A DNA stretch of 14,231 bases from an uncultured Clostridia bacterium. Lineage in GTDB: Bacteria > Bacillota > Clostridia > Oscillospirales > CAG-272. The stretch covers positions 1 to 14,231 of the forward strand of contig CAMJDE010000022.1 in NCBI GenBank assembly GCA_946404295.1. Direction: 5' to 3'. Below are positions 1-6,265 of the stretch, piece after piece. The position numbers were made by a program, and so were the translations under genes. The notes beneath the pieces are model-generated. The model ran no database searches. It was given only the letters and a program-made list of their open reading frames with translations, and had not been told where the DNA came from. The first letter of the stretch is position 1, and each line of letters begins with the position of its first letter.

Positions 1-139
1 AATAGGTTCGGTTTCTCGCCGAAGCCGTCCGGGAGCTCGCTCACGAGCGGCGAGGCGAAGAATCTTCCGCGGGCAACCCCGCGGAAAATCCCGCTCTTCG
101 GTTACTTCAAAACCGCGCCACCCCCACGAGGGGCGGCGC
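1..139. repeat. 139-bp direct repeat, copy 1 (hairpin-rich)
   Basis: This copy is identical base for base to 204-342. It may extend left of the window edge, so its true start is unknown. It contains several stem-loops: TTCGG/CCGAA (7-11 with 19-23), GCTCG/CGAGC (35-39 with 44-48), a perfect 9-bp TTCCGCGGG/CCCGCGGAA (65-73 with 78-86), and GCGCC-A-CCCC/GGGG-C-GGCGC (115-124 with 130-139). No convincing gene was seen in it. It resembles an extragenic palindromic repeat unit, but the family is not recognised. Confidence 0.95.
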
Positions 140-203
140 TCTCTTTAACTGCGGCACCGGCGCTTCGCGCCTGGTTCTTTTTCCCCGCGTCGCGGGAAAA
201 AAG
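140..203. repeat. Spacer between the 139-bp repeats, with two hairpins
   Basis: This 64-bp spacer carries GGCGC-TTC-GCGCC (159-171) and a near-perfect hairpin with T-rich and A-rich arms (178-185 plus 187-189 pairing with 191-201, one bulged C at 186). The second hairpin resembles an intrinsic terminator in either direction. If the array continues upstream, 203 bp (139 + 64) would be its full repeat period. Only one spacer is visible, so this cannot be confirmed here. Confidence 0.6.
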
Positions 204-342
204 AATAGGTTCGGTTTCTCGCCGAAGCCGTCCGGGAGCTCGCTCACGAGCGGCGAGGCGAAGAATCTTCCGCGGGCAACCCCGCGGAAAATCCCGCTCT
301 TCGGTTACTTCAAAACCGCGCCACCCCCACGAGGGGCGGCGC
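204..342. repeat. 139-bp direct repeat, copy 2 (hairpin-rich)
   Basis: This is an exact copy of 1-139. Identity ends sharply at 342/343 (139/140 in copy 1). It carries the same four hairpins at +203. The following 343-392 is AT-richer and holds only a small AAAGCAC/GTGCTTT inverted repeat (379-394), which touches the stop codon of the leftward small gene. Confidence 0.95.
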
Positions 343-392
343 GGTTGACGAAAAACAATCTGATATGCGGTGCGGGGCAAAGCACTTGTGCT

Positions 393-548
393 TTATGGTT
401 TTCCCTTGGTTTTGCTATTTTTGTTCTCGACTTTTTCGGCTTGCGCTTTCTTTCGATAATATTCCCGAATTGCAAAATAACGCTTTCGCTCTTTGCCGTT
501 TTTGAATTGCTTTTCTTTCGTTTTTGCAAACGCTTTTAATCCAAACAT
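393..548 (-). CDS. Small, very basic hypothetical protein (51 aa)
   Basis: The start is placed at 548 because an excellent ribosome-binding site, GGAGGAA (557-551 on the minus strand), sits just upstream. The frame stays open to 761, but no comparable site supports a longer protein. The product starts MFGLKAF and has 14 Lys and 4 Arg in 51 residues. Its middle (around YFAIREYYRKKAQ) could form an amphipathic helix, and its tail is Lys/Asn-rich. No domain was recognised. The charge would suit nucleic-acid or ribosome binding, but that is inference only. It diverges from the 705-1414 genes across a 156-bp gap. A TACAAT at 565-560 is too close to the start to be its promoter. Confidence 0.55.
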   Translation of the reverse strand: MFGLKAFAKTKEKQFKNGKERKRYFAIREYYRKKAQAEKVENKNSKTKGKP

Positions 549-676
549 ATTTCCTCCAGATTGTAAAGATGAAACATCGAAAAACAGAACGCTTTTTTGT
601 CCAGCAAAATTGAAAGAAAACAAACTATTGCACGCTTCTTGAGAATGTTGTGTGATGAAAGCGAAAGGTTTCTCTC

Positions 677-706
677 TTGACTTCTTTATGAAAGGAATGT
701 TATAAT
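677..706 (+). promoter_or_regulatory. Sigma-A-type promoter TTGACT-18-TATAAT
   Basis: The -35 TTGACT lies at 677-682 and a perfect -10 TATAAT at 701-706, with an 18-bp spacer. Transcription would begin near 713. This conflicts with the ATG at 705, which lies inside the -10 box. Either this promoter drives only the downstream gene at 890, or the first small gene is transcribed from further upstream. Confidence 0.6.
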
Positions 707-893
707 GAAATTGATCGATCATTGGGTATACGCGGCGACGAAAAAGCCGTGGCATTGGCATTGGTATCGTTGTTGGTCAAAGAAACTGGATAAAGTATTT
801 CTTCAACAAAACGAATCAACGATGTATTACGACCGATACGGAAACGAATGCGGAAGGAATGATCCCTCGTCCCACTTGGAGAGAAGAAAATGA
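705..893 (+). CDS. Small Trp/His-rich hypothetical protein (62 aa)
   Basis: The start is ATG 705 with AAAGGA at 691-696, eight bases upstream. The stop TGA overlaps the next gene's ATG as ATGA at 890-893, and that gene's ribosome-binding site lies inside this frame, a layout typical of translational coupling. The N-terminal part holds a striking aromatic cluster, PWHWHWYRCW (residues 15-24). The C-terminal part is polar, with YYDRYGNECGRND. No signal peptide or membrane segment is seen. The Trp/His/Cys cluster might bind a metal or a membrane surface, but no family was recognised. The main doubt is that a perfect -10 box overlaps the start codon. Confidence 0.5.
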   Translation: MKLIDHWVYAATKKPWHWHWYRCWSKKLDKVFLQQNESTMYYDRYGNECGRNDPSSHLERRK

Positions 894-1414
894 ATGAAAT
901 GAAAAAAGAAATGGAAACACTCATTGAGGACAGTCGGTTTAATCTCGTCGATTATACTCTCTACTATTCCGAGATTCTGGACTGGTGCGTCGACGAGAAC
1001 GAGTGCCGTTTCATCGTGCGTCTGAATCACTTTTTCAACGAGCAGATTCCGGAGGGGGAGGAACGCATCGTTGCCGTTGTGTTTGAAGACTGGGACGAGA
1101 TCATCCTGAATACGGTGAGGGCGAGAGGCGGTCGCGCAGAAGACGGGTTCAACAAGTTCTATAAAGACAAGTTCCCTATTATCCTGTCGATCGGAGTTTC
1201 ACAGGAAGGTGCCGGGTGGAGTTTTCTGTTTTTCTTTGATATGTTCGACCACCTTACACTTTTGACAAAGACCCTGCCAAAGTGTTATGAGATGAACGAA
1301 TACAGTCCGTCCGGCGAACGGTTCCGGTGTGCGGACGCGCTTTGTAAAACATGGGAAAACTCCGAGGGAGACACGTTCAAGTATTCTTTGAAAATCACGA
1401 AAAAAACGGAATAA
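890..1414 (+). CDS. Hypothetical protein, unknown function (174 aa)
   Basis: The start is ATG 890 with GGAGAG at 878-883, six bases upstream, overlapping the upstream stop by 4 bp. The product is an acidic, probably cytoplasmic protein without a signal peptide. It has alternating hydrophobic segments suggestive of beta strands (CRFIVRL, ERIVAVVFEDW, FPIILSIGV, GWSFLFFFDMF) and a tail ending LKITKKTE. There are five Cys, in no recognisable metal-binding pattern. No known domain was recognised. Base composition is lower in GC than the operon that follows, and the unit sits next to repeats, so it may be accessory DNA. It could be a partner of the 62-residue protein encoded just upstream. Confidence 0.72.
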   Translation: MNEMKKEMETLIEDSRFNLVDYTLYYSEILDWCVDENECRFIVRLNHFFNEQIPEGEERIVAVVFEDWDEIILNTVRARGGRAEDGFNKFYKDKFPIILSIGVSQEGAGWSFLFFFDMFDHLTLLTKTLPKCYEMNEYSPSGERFRCADALCKTWENSEGDTFKYSLKITKKTE

Positions 1415-1630
1415 TCCGACTTCTCTTTTGTACGGAAAGAATTGACTATGGACAAAAAGACTACCGTTTTCCATATCTGATCCACGACGGGTCTCCTCTC
1501 GGGGGAAAATGGGAAGGGGAAACGCTTTCCACAACTTTTTGCAGATACTATCAAGAAAACGAGCCGTGTGTAATCCGGACGTTGACGCCTTGCTCAAAAA
1601 GCTGTTTTGACGGAAAGAACATAAATAAAC

Positions 1631-1666
1631 GACCAGGCGTCCCTTCGGGGGCGCCCGGTCCGTTTT
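1631..1666 (+). terminator. Intrinsic terminator after the 890 gene
   Basis: A stem runs GACC-A-GGCG-T-CCC with a TTCG tetraloop and the complement GGG-G-CGCC-C-GGTC (1631-1660). It has one A/C mismatch and one T-G wobble, and is followed by CGTTTT. The T-tract is short, but the stem is strong and the position suits the end of the 705-1414 unit. Confidence 0.7.
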
Positions 1667-1719
1667 CCCCCGTTTCCCTTTTTTCTTTTTCCGCTCTTCC
1701 CTTTCGCCGCGTTTTGTTG

Positions 1720-1725
1720 TATAAT
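1720..1725 (+). promoter_or_regulatory. -10 box of the U32-maf-nth operon
   Basis: A perfect TATAAT stands 61 bases before the U32 start codon. No good -35 is visible at the right spacing (the region is CT-rich), so it may depend on an activator. Transcription would start near 1732, directly before a strong hairpin. Confidence 0.5.
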
Positions 1726-1733
1726 GGAGACAA

Positions 1734-1763
1734 GCCGACGGCGCGAGGATCGCGCGGGTCGGC
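1734..1763 (+). promoter_or_regulatory. 5' leader stem-loop of the U32 operon
   Basis: GCCGAC (1734-1739) pairs with GTCGGC (1758-1763), and inside it GCGCGA (1741-1746) pairs with TCGCGC (1750-1755) around a GGA loop. If transcription starts near 1732 the mRNA would begin with this hairpin, a known way of protecting mRNA from 5' decay. It leaves the AAAGGAG site at 1775-1781 free. Confidence 0.5.
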
Positions 1764-1786
1764 AAAAAAGCGCGAAAGGAGCGGCT

Positions 1787-3799
1787 ATGTTCAGAAAAAC
1801 GGCTTTGCCGGAACTGCTCTCGCCCGCCGGGTCGTACGAGGCGCTGGTCGCCGCCGTGAACGCGGGGGCGGACGCGGTCTACTTCGGCGGAAAAAAACTG
1901 AACGCGCGCACTTTCGCCCGCAATTTCGAGGACGAAGAGATCGCCCGCGCGATCGTCTACTGCCATCTGCACGGGGCGAAGGCGTACGTCACGCTGAACA
2001 CCCTGCTCTCCGAGCGAGAGTTGCCTGACGCCGTCCGGCGCGCGGGGGAACTGCGCGAACTGGGCGCCGACGCCCTGATCGTCGCGGACGTCGGATTGAT
2101 CGCGCGGCTCTCCGAGGTCTTCCCCGATCTGCCGATCCACGCCAGCACGCAGGCGTCGGCGCACTCGACCGAGGGCTGCGACCTGCTCGCGCGGCTGGGG
2201 GCGAAACGGGTGGTGCTGGCGCGCGAACTGCCGCTCTCCGACGTCGTTTCGACGACGAAAAACGCGACGCCCGAAACCGAGATCTTTCTGCACGGCGCGC
2301 TCTGCGTCTCTCACTCTGGGCAATGCCTGTTCAGTTCGCTCGTCGGGGGACGGAGCGGCAATCGCGGCGCCTGCGCCCAGCCCTGCCGCCTGCCCTACGA
2401 CGGACGCGAGCGGCTTTCGCTCCGCGACCTCTGCCTCGCCCCGCATATCCCCGCCTTGATCGCGTCGGGGGTCGCGTCGCTGAAGATCGAGGGGCGGATG
2501 AAGAGCCCCGGCTACGTTTTCGGCGTGACGAAGATCTACCGGCGCCTGCTCGACGAAGGTCGCGCCGCCACCGAATACGAGATCGGGGAACTCACGCGCA
2601 TCTTTTCGCGCGGCGGCTTCACCGACGGGTATCTCACCGGGAAAACCGGGCGCGGGATGCTCGGCGTGCGCTCGGCGACGGACAAGGCGAACTCCCGCGA
2701 GGCAAACGACGCGGTCTATCCGCCGATCCCGGTCAAAGCCGACCTTGCCTGCCGCGTTTTGCCCGGCGCGCCCGCGACGCTGACCCTCTCCGCCGCGGGA
2801 CGGAGCGTGACGGTCACCGGGGCGATCCCCGAACCCGCGAAGAGCGCCCCGCTCGAAAAGACCGCGCTCGCAGAGCGGCTCGCGAAACTCGGCGGCACCT
2901 TCTTCGTTTGCGACCCCGCCGGGATCGAAATCGACCTCGCGCCGGGACTGAACCTCTCGCCGGGGACGGTGAACGAACTGCGCCGCTCCGCCGTCGCGGC
3001 GTGGGAGGCGGGCGAAAAACGCGCCCCGCTCTCCTGCCGAAACGAAAACGTCGCCCGCCCCTTCCCCGCCGACCCGCTTCTTTCGGTCTTCTGCCAGACG
3101 GCGCGGCAACTCGACGCGCTGGCGAGTCTTTTGCCGAAGGGCGCCGAGACCTTTCTCCCGCTTTGGGAGGAGATCGGCGAAACCGAACCGACGGGGATTT
3201 CGTTCCCCGCCGTCGTCTTTGACGGCGAGCGCGACGAACTGCTCGCCGCGGCGCGGGCGGCGCGCGGAAGAGGGATCGGGCTCGCGCTCGTCCACAACGT
3301 CGGGCAGATCGCCCTCGCGCGTTCGCTCGGCTTTACCGTAATCGGTTCGCAGCGACTGAATATCACCAACCGCCGCGCCGCCGCCGCCCTCAAGTCCGAG
3401 GGGCTCTCCGACGCCCTTCTCTCGCCCGAACTGCCTCTCCCCGCCGCCGCGGCGGTCGGGGGACGCGTGATCGCCTACGGGCATATCCCCCTGATGCTGA
3501 CCGAACGCTGCTTTATCCGCGAGAACTTCGGCTGTGAAAAGTGCGGGAGCGCGGTCTTCACCGACCGGACGGGGGCGAACTTCCCCCTGCTCCGCGAATA
3601 TCCCCACCGCAACCAGATCTTAAACGGCATCCCGACCTACCTCGGGGACAAGCAAGCCGAACTCGACGCGGCGAACCTCCGCCGTCTCCACCTGCTCTTT
3701 ACCGTCGAGACGCCCCTTGACGCGCGCGAGGTCCTCGCGCGTTTCCTCGCGGGCAAACCGCTTGCCGGCGCCGTCCGGCGCGCGCCCCGATCCTTCTGA
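1787..3799 (+). CDS. U32 family peptidase-like protein (RlhA-type, 670 aa)
   Basis: This is a long-form U32 protein. The family includes E. coli RlhA (YdcP), which hydroxylates a 23S rRNA cytidine, and TrhP, a tRNA hydroxylase, so an RNA-modifying role is more likely than proteolysis. The N-terminal barrel opens ELLSPAGSYEAL and AGADAVYFGG. The U32 signature EIFLHGALCVSHSGQC is at 165-180, followed by GACAQPC. Cys173, 180, 196 and 200 match in spacing the four cysteines of the Fe-S site known from RlhA. SLKIEGRMKSP is also typical. The C-terminal part carries another Cys set (575, 583, 586). The start is ATG 1787 with AAAGGAG five bases upstream; an earlier in-frame ATG at 1724 lies in the -10 box. 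It is the first gene of a four-gene operon. The exact RNA target is inferred from the family only. Confidence 0.95.
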   Translation: MFRKTALPELLSPAGSYEALVAAVNAGADAVYFGGKKLNARTFARNFEDEEIARAIVYCHLHGAKAYVTLNTLLSERELPDAVRRAGELRELGADALIVADVGLIARLSEVFPDLPIHASTQASAHSTEGCDLLARLGAKRVVLARELPLSDVVSTTKNATPETEIFLHGALCVSHSGQCLFSSLVGGRSGNRGACAQPCRLPYDGRERLSLRDLCLAPHIPALIASGVASLKIEGRMKSPGYVFGVTKIYRRLLDEGRAATEYEIGELTRIFSRGGFTDGYLTGKTGRGMLGVRSATDKANSREANDAVYPPIPVKADLACRVLPGAPATLTLSAAGRSVTVTGAIPEPAKSAPLEKTALAERLAKLGGTFFVCDPAGIEIDLAPGLNLSPGTVNELRRSAVAAWEAGEKRAPLSCRNENVARPFPADPLLSVFCQTARQLDALASLLPKGAETFLPLWEEIGETEPTGISFPAVVFDGERDELLAAARAARGRGIGLALVHNVGQIALARSLGFTVIGSQRLNITNRRAAAALKSEGLSDALLSPELPLPAAAAVGGRVIAYGHIPLMLTERCFIRENFGCEKCGSAVFTDRTGANFPLLREYPHRNQILNGIPTYLGDKQAELDAANLRRLHLLFTVETPLDAREVLARFLAGKPLAGAVRRAPRSF

Positions 3800-3818
3800 C
3801 AAGAAAGGCAGACGAACA

Positions 3819-4418
3819 ATGGAACTGATCCTCGCCTCCCAATCCCCGCGCCGCCGCGAACTGCTCGCGGACGCCGGGTACGACTTCCGCGTCCTCGTCA
3901 GCGAAGCCGACGAAACGCTCCCCGAAGGGACCAAACCCGCCGAGGGCGTCCGGATCCTTGCCGAGCGAAAAGCGAAAGCCGTCGAATCGACGCTCCCGCC
4001 TGAAATAATCGGAACCGCCCCCGTGTTCGTCGTGGGGGCGGACACGCTCGTCGAACTGAACGGCGTACCGCTCGGAAAGCCGAAGGACGAGGACGACGCC
4101 GCCGCGATGCTCTCGTCGCTCTCGGGGCAAACGCACCGGGTCGTCACCGGGGTCGCCGTCGCCGTCGGCGGGCGCCTCTTTTCGGGAGTCGAGACGACGT
4201 CCGTGACCTTCCGCCCCCTCTCGCGGAAGGAGATCGCGGAATACGTCGCGTCGGGCGAGCCGATGGATAAGGCGGGCGCCTACGGGATCCAGGCGGGCGC
4301 CGTCCGCTTCGTTCAAAAAGTCGACGGCGAACTGGACAACGTGATCGGACTTCCCCGCAAACTGCTCGCGAAACTGCTTTCCGACGCGGGGTACGACGCG
4401 GGAGGTAAAACGCCGTGA
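3819..4418 (+). CDS. maf: Maf family nucleotide pyrophosphatase (199 aa)
   Basis: Maf proteins hydrolyse non-canonical or selected nucleoside triphosphates to the monophosphate and pyrophosphate, cleansing the nucleotide pool; some have been linked to septum inhibition. Family motifs appear in order: LASQSPRRRELL (5-16), the acidic catalytic segment GADTLVELNG (73-82, Asp75), GKPKDEDDAAAML (86-98), SGQTHRVVTGVAV (102-114) and GEPMDKAGAYGIQ (146-158). The last is characteristic of the YhdE-type subgroup (dTTP/UTP) rather than YceF. The length is normal. The start is ATG 3819, with AAAGG about ten bases upstream, 19 bp after the U32 stop. The end overlaps the next gene by 4 bp. Pairing with a DNA-repair glycosylase fits a role in genome and nucleotide quality control. 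Confidence 0.96.
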   Translation: MELILASQSPRRRELLADAGYDFRVLVSEADETLPEGTKPAEGVRILAERKAKAVESTLPPEIIGTAPVFVVGADTLVELNGVPLGKPKDEDDAAAMLSSLSGQTHRVVTGVAVAVGGRLFSGVETTSVTFRPLSRKEIAEYVASGEPMDKAGAYGIQAGAVRFVQKVDGELDNVIGLPRKLLAKLLSDAGYDAGGKTP

Positions 4419-5098
4419 AAACAAGCGAAAAACGCGCGCGGCTCACCGCGATCGGCGCCGCCCTGAAAGACCTCTATCCCGACGCCGAGTGCGCCCTCGT
4501 CTGGGGCGGGGGGGATCCCTGGCGCCTGCTCGTGATGGCGCGGCTATCGGCGCAATGCACCGACGCGCGGGTCAACCTGACCTCGGGACCGCTCTTCGAC
4601 CGCTTTCCCGACGCCGCCGCGATGGCGGCGGCGGAACCGTCCGACGTCGAGCCCTACGTCAAGTCCTGCGGGCTCTATCACCGCAAAGCCGAGGATCTCG
4701 TTCTCTCGTCCCGGATGCTGCTGACCGAGTTCGGCGGGCGCGTGCCCGACGATATGGACGCCCTGCTCCGACTGCCCGGCGTGGGGCGCAAGATCGCCAA
4801 TCTCCTGCTCGGCGACGTGTTCGGGCAGGGCGGGATCGTGACCGACACGCATTGCATCCGCATCTGCGGGCGGCTCGGCATGTACCCCGAAACAGAAAAG
4901 AACCCGTACAAGATCGAAAAGATCCTGCTCGGGCTGATGGATCCCGCCGACGGTCCCGCTTTCTGTCACCGGATCGTGTGGTTCGGGCGCGACGTCTGCC
5001 GCGCGCAGAACCCGGCGTGCGGGGTCTGCCCGCTCGCGGCGAAGGGGCTCTGCGAGAAGCGGCTGCGCGAAGCGGGAGGAAAGAGAAAGAATGGCTAA
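4415..5098 (+). CDS. nth: Endonuclease III (227 aa)
   Basis: This is a base-excision repair DNA glycosylase/AP lyase that removes oxidised pyrimidines. The helix-hairpin-helix is LPGVGRKIANLLL, with catalytic Lys126. The GPD-type active-site Asp144 is in IVTDTH. The Fe-S loop has Cys195, 202, 205 and 213 in the pattern C-x6-C-x2-C-x7-C. The last interval is two residues longer than the x5 of the E. coli enzyme, a small variation. An early AQCTDARVN segment corresponds to the conserved Q-T-D region. Translation starts at GTG 4415 inside GTGA, shared with the maf stop, with GGAGG at 4401-4405. The 3' end overlaps the next gene by 8 bp. Confidence 0.97.
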   Translation: MKTSEKRARLTAIGAALKDLYPDAECALVWGGGDPWRLLVMARLSAQCTDARVNLTSGPLFDRFPDAAAMAAAEPSDVEPYVKSCGLYHRKAEDLVLSSRMLLTEFGGRVPDDMDALLRLPGVGRKIANLLLGDVFGQGGIVTDTHCIRICGRLGMYPETEKNPYKIEKILLGLMDPADGPAFCHRIVWFGRDVCRAQNPACGVCPLAAKGLCEKRLREAGGKRKNG

Positions 5099-5681
5099 GT
5101 TGCGCGTGCGCTATCCCGTGATCGTCGAGGGCAAATACGACAAGATCACCCTCTCGTCGCTCTTCGATACCCCGGTCTTTTCGACCGGGGGCTTCGCCGT
5201 GTTCAAAAACGACGGCACGCGCGCCCTGCTCCGACGGCTCGCAGAGGCGGGCCCCGTCATTCTGCTGACCGACAGCGACGGCGGCGGACGGCAGATCCGC
5301 TCGTTCCTGTCGGGGATCCTGCCCCCCGACCGGGTGATCCACCTCTATATCCCGCAGGTGACGGGCAAAGAGAAGCGCAAGCAGAAGCCCGGCAAAGCGG
5401 GGCTGCTCGGCGTGGAAGGCATGACCCCCGAGGTGCTTCGCTCGGTCTTCGCCCCCTTCCTCGACGACGCGCCCGACCGTCCCGCGGCGGCGCCGATCAC
5501 CAAAGCCGACCTCTTTTCGCTCGGGCTGTCGGGCAAACCAAACTCTCAAGAAAAGCGCGCCGCGCTCGCCAAATCGCTCGGTCTCCCGACCGATCTTCCG
5601 GCGTCCGCTCTGCTCTCCGCCCTGAATATCCTCTTTGCGCGCGACGAGTTCCTTTCGCGCGCCGGATCGCTCGGGCTCTGA
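5091..5681 (+). CDS. RNase M5-like Toprim protein (DUF4093, 196 aa)
   Basis: A Toprim nuclease domain is visible: VIVEGKYDK with Glu13, and LLTDSDGGG with Asp61 and Asp63, the acidic triad that holds Mg ions. A basic stretch KEKRKQKPGK (93-102) then leads into GLLGVEGM (104-111), comparable to the GVEH-type segment of RNase M5 (RnmV), which trims 5S rRNA precursors in Bacillota. The C-terminal part matches my recollection of the DUF4093 extension of clostridial homologues, with LTKADL-like and LSALN elements. ATG 5091 overlaps the nth stop (ATGGCTAA), with GGGAGGA ten bases upstream. The 5S rRNA substrate is inferred from family membership. It is the last gene of the operon and ends 4 bp from a convergent gene. 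Confidence 0.85.
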   Translation: MAKLRVRYPVIVEGKYDKITLSSLFDTPVFSTGGFAVFKNDGTRALLRRLAEAGPVILLTDSDGGGRQIRSFLSGILPPDRVIHLYIPQVTGKEKRKQKPGKAGLLGVEGMTPEVLRSVFAPFLDDAPDRPAAAPITKADLFSLGLSGKPNSQEKRAALAKSLGLPTDLPASALLSALNILFARDEFLSRAGSLGL

Positions 5682-5685
5682 CGGT

Positions 5686-5943
5686 TCAGTCCCCGACGCA
5701 GAGATCGCGCCGGACGTCGGCGAGCGTCCCGGGCAAAACGAACTCACGCACCGCGAGATCGAAGAACCGCCGCGCCTCGGCTTCCCCGCCGGGAAAACGC
5801 CCGACCTCCTCGCGCCCGCCCCGGCACTCGACCGAGACCGCGAACCCGTCCTCCCGCCGGATCAGGCAAAAGACCGCCGCGACCCCCTGCCGCGCGACCT
5901 CCTCCCGCCGGAGTACCTCTTCGTTCGTTACCGCAGCCGTCAT
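5686..5943 (-). CDS. Small DUF6514-like protein (85 aa)
   Basis: This is a short acidic/basic protein with an alternating pattern: an N-terminal strand region (AAVFCLIRREDGFAVSVEC, about 22-40), then a helix (AEARRFFDLAVREF) and the ending LPGTLADVRRDL. The final helix-P-x-x-L-x-D-V-x-x-D arrangement is what I recall from DUF6514, a small clostridial family of unknown function. The assignment is from memory and is tentative. ATG 5943 has GGGAGA almost touching it and AGGAAGG further up. An extended -10 (5972-5980) lies about 30 bases before the start. It converges with the RNase M5-like gene, leaving only 4 bp and no separate terminator. Confidence 0.65.
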   Translation of the reverse strand: MTAAVTNEEVLRREEVARQGVAAVFCLIRREDGFAVSVECRGGREEVGRFPGGEAEARRFFDLAVREFVLPGTLADVRRDLCVGD

Positions 5944-5971
5944 TCTCCCTGCCGCCTTCCTTTTTTTCTTT

Positions 5972-5980
5972 ATTGTACCA
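5972..5980 (-). promoter_or_regulatory. Extended -10 promoter (TGGTACAAT) of the DUF6514-like gene
   Basis: Reading leftward, TGG precedes TACAAT (5977-5972), an extended -10 of the TGn type. No good -35 is found at 17 bp. The predicted start of transcription is near 5965, about 20 bases before the ATG. Confidence 0.5.
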
Positions 5981-6105
5981 CGCGCGTTTGTCGAAAAGCG
6001 TTTCCTTCGGTTTTCCGACCCCGAAAACGCGGTTTTCCGGAAGCGGAATAAAACGGACTTTTACGAATGGTCTGCGCATATTTCGCCTGAAAACCGAATG
6101 AATAT

Positions 6106-6136
6106 AAAAGAACGGCGTTTTTCGCGCCGTTCTTTT
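6106..6136. terminator. Bidirectional intrinsic terminator
   Basis: A perfect 12-bp stem AAAAGAACGGCG/CGCCGTTCTTTT surrounds the loop TTTTTCG. It has A-runs on one side and T-runs on the other, so it can act in both directions. Leftward it would be a second stop for suf transcripts. Confidence 0.8.
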
Positions 6137-6227
6137 CGTCCGTTCTCTTTCGCTTTTCGCTTTTCGGGCAGCGGTTTTTCGTTTTCGTGCAGAAAGAATA
6201 ATGCGTTTTCGTTTTATACAAGTACGG

Positions 6228-6258
6228 AAAAACCGCGGGGCGCCCGTTTGGGCGCCCC
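6228..6258 (-). terminator. Terminator of the sufC-sufB-like operon
   Basis: On the minus strand a perfect 9-bp GGGGCGCCC/GGGCGCCCC stem with loop AAAC (6258-6237) is followed by GCGG and TTTTT. It begins 8 bp after the stop codon of the sufB-like gene. Confidence 0.85.
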
Positions 6259-6265
6259 GTTTGGT

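Larger units (their letters stand above)
1415..1786. other. Intergenic region before the U32 operon
   Basis: This 372-bp gap has no convincing gene. Bases 1415-1630 are open in one plus frame, but without a start, a ribosome-binding site or a protein-like composition, so they may be decayed sequence. The rest carries a terminator (1631-1660), a pyrimidine-rich stretch, a -10 box (1720-1725) and a leader hairpin (1734-1763). Confidence 0.6.
5981..6265. other. Intergenic region with two terminator hairpins, no gene seen
   Basis: Together with the DUF6514-like promoter region this is a 322-bp gap (5944-6265). No supported protein was found. It contains a symmetric hairpin at 6106-6136 and the suf terminator at 6228-6258. 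The roughly 90 bases between them are T-rich on the plus strand and A-rich on the minus strand, with repeated CGTTTTCG-like runs. Confidence 0.6.

Noticed and set aside
1..342. CRISPR array
   Set aside because: Repeats are 139 bp with a 64-bp spacer, only two copies are seen, and there are no cas genes nearby.
560..565. TACAAT as promoter of the 51-residue gene
   Set aside because: It would start transcription inside or after the ribosome-binding site, and no -35 is present.
705..1414. Toxin-antitoxin system
   Set aside because: The layout is compatible, but no known toxin or antitoxin fold or motif can be seen in either protein, so it is not annotated as such.
1415..1620. Possible extra coding region after the 890 gene
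   Set aside because: The only long frame here has no start or ribosome-binding site of its own and runs through the terminator into the U32 leader.
1199..3607. An 802-codon open frame on the minus strand
   Set aside because: It is antisense to the U32 gene, is dominated by Arg/Gly/Ala typical of GC-rich shadow frames, and has no matching ribosome-binding site or family motif.
4659..5747. A 362-codon open frame on the minus strand
   Set aside because: It lies antisense to nth and the RNase M5-like gene, both of which have clear motifs; its composition is Arg-rich and not protein-like.
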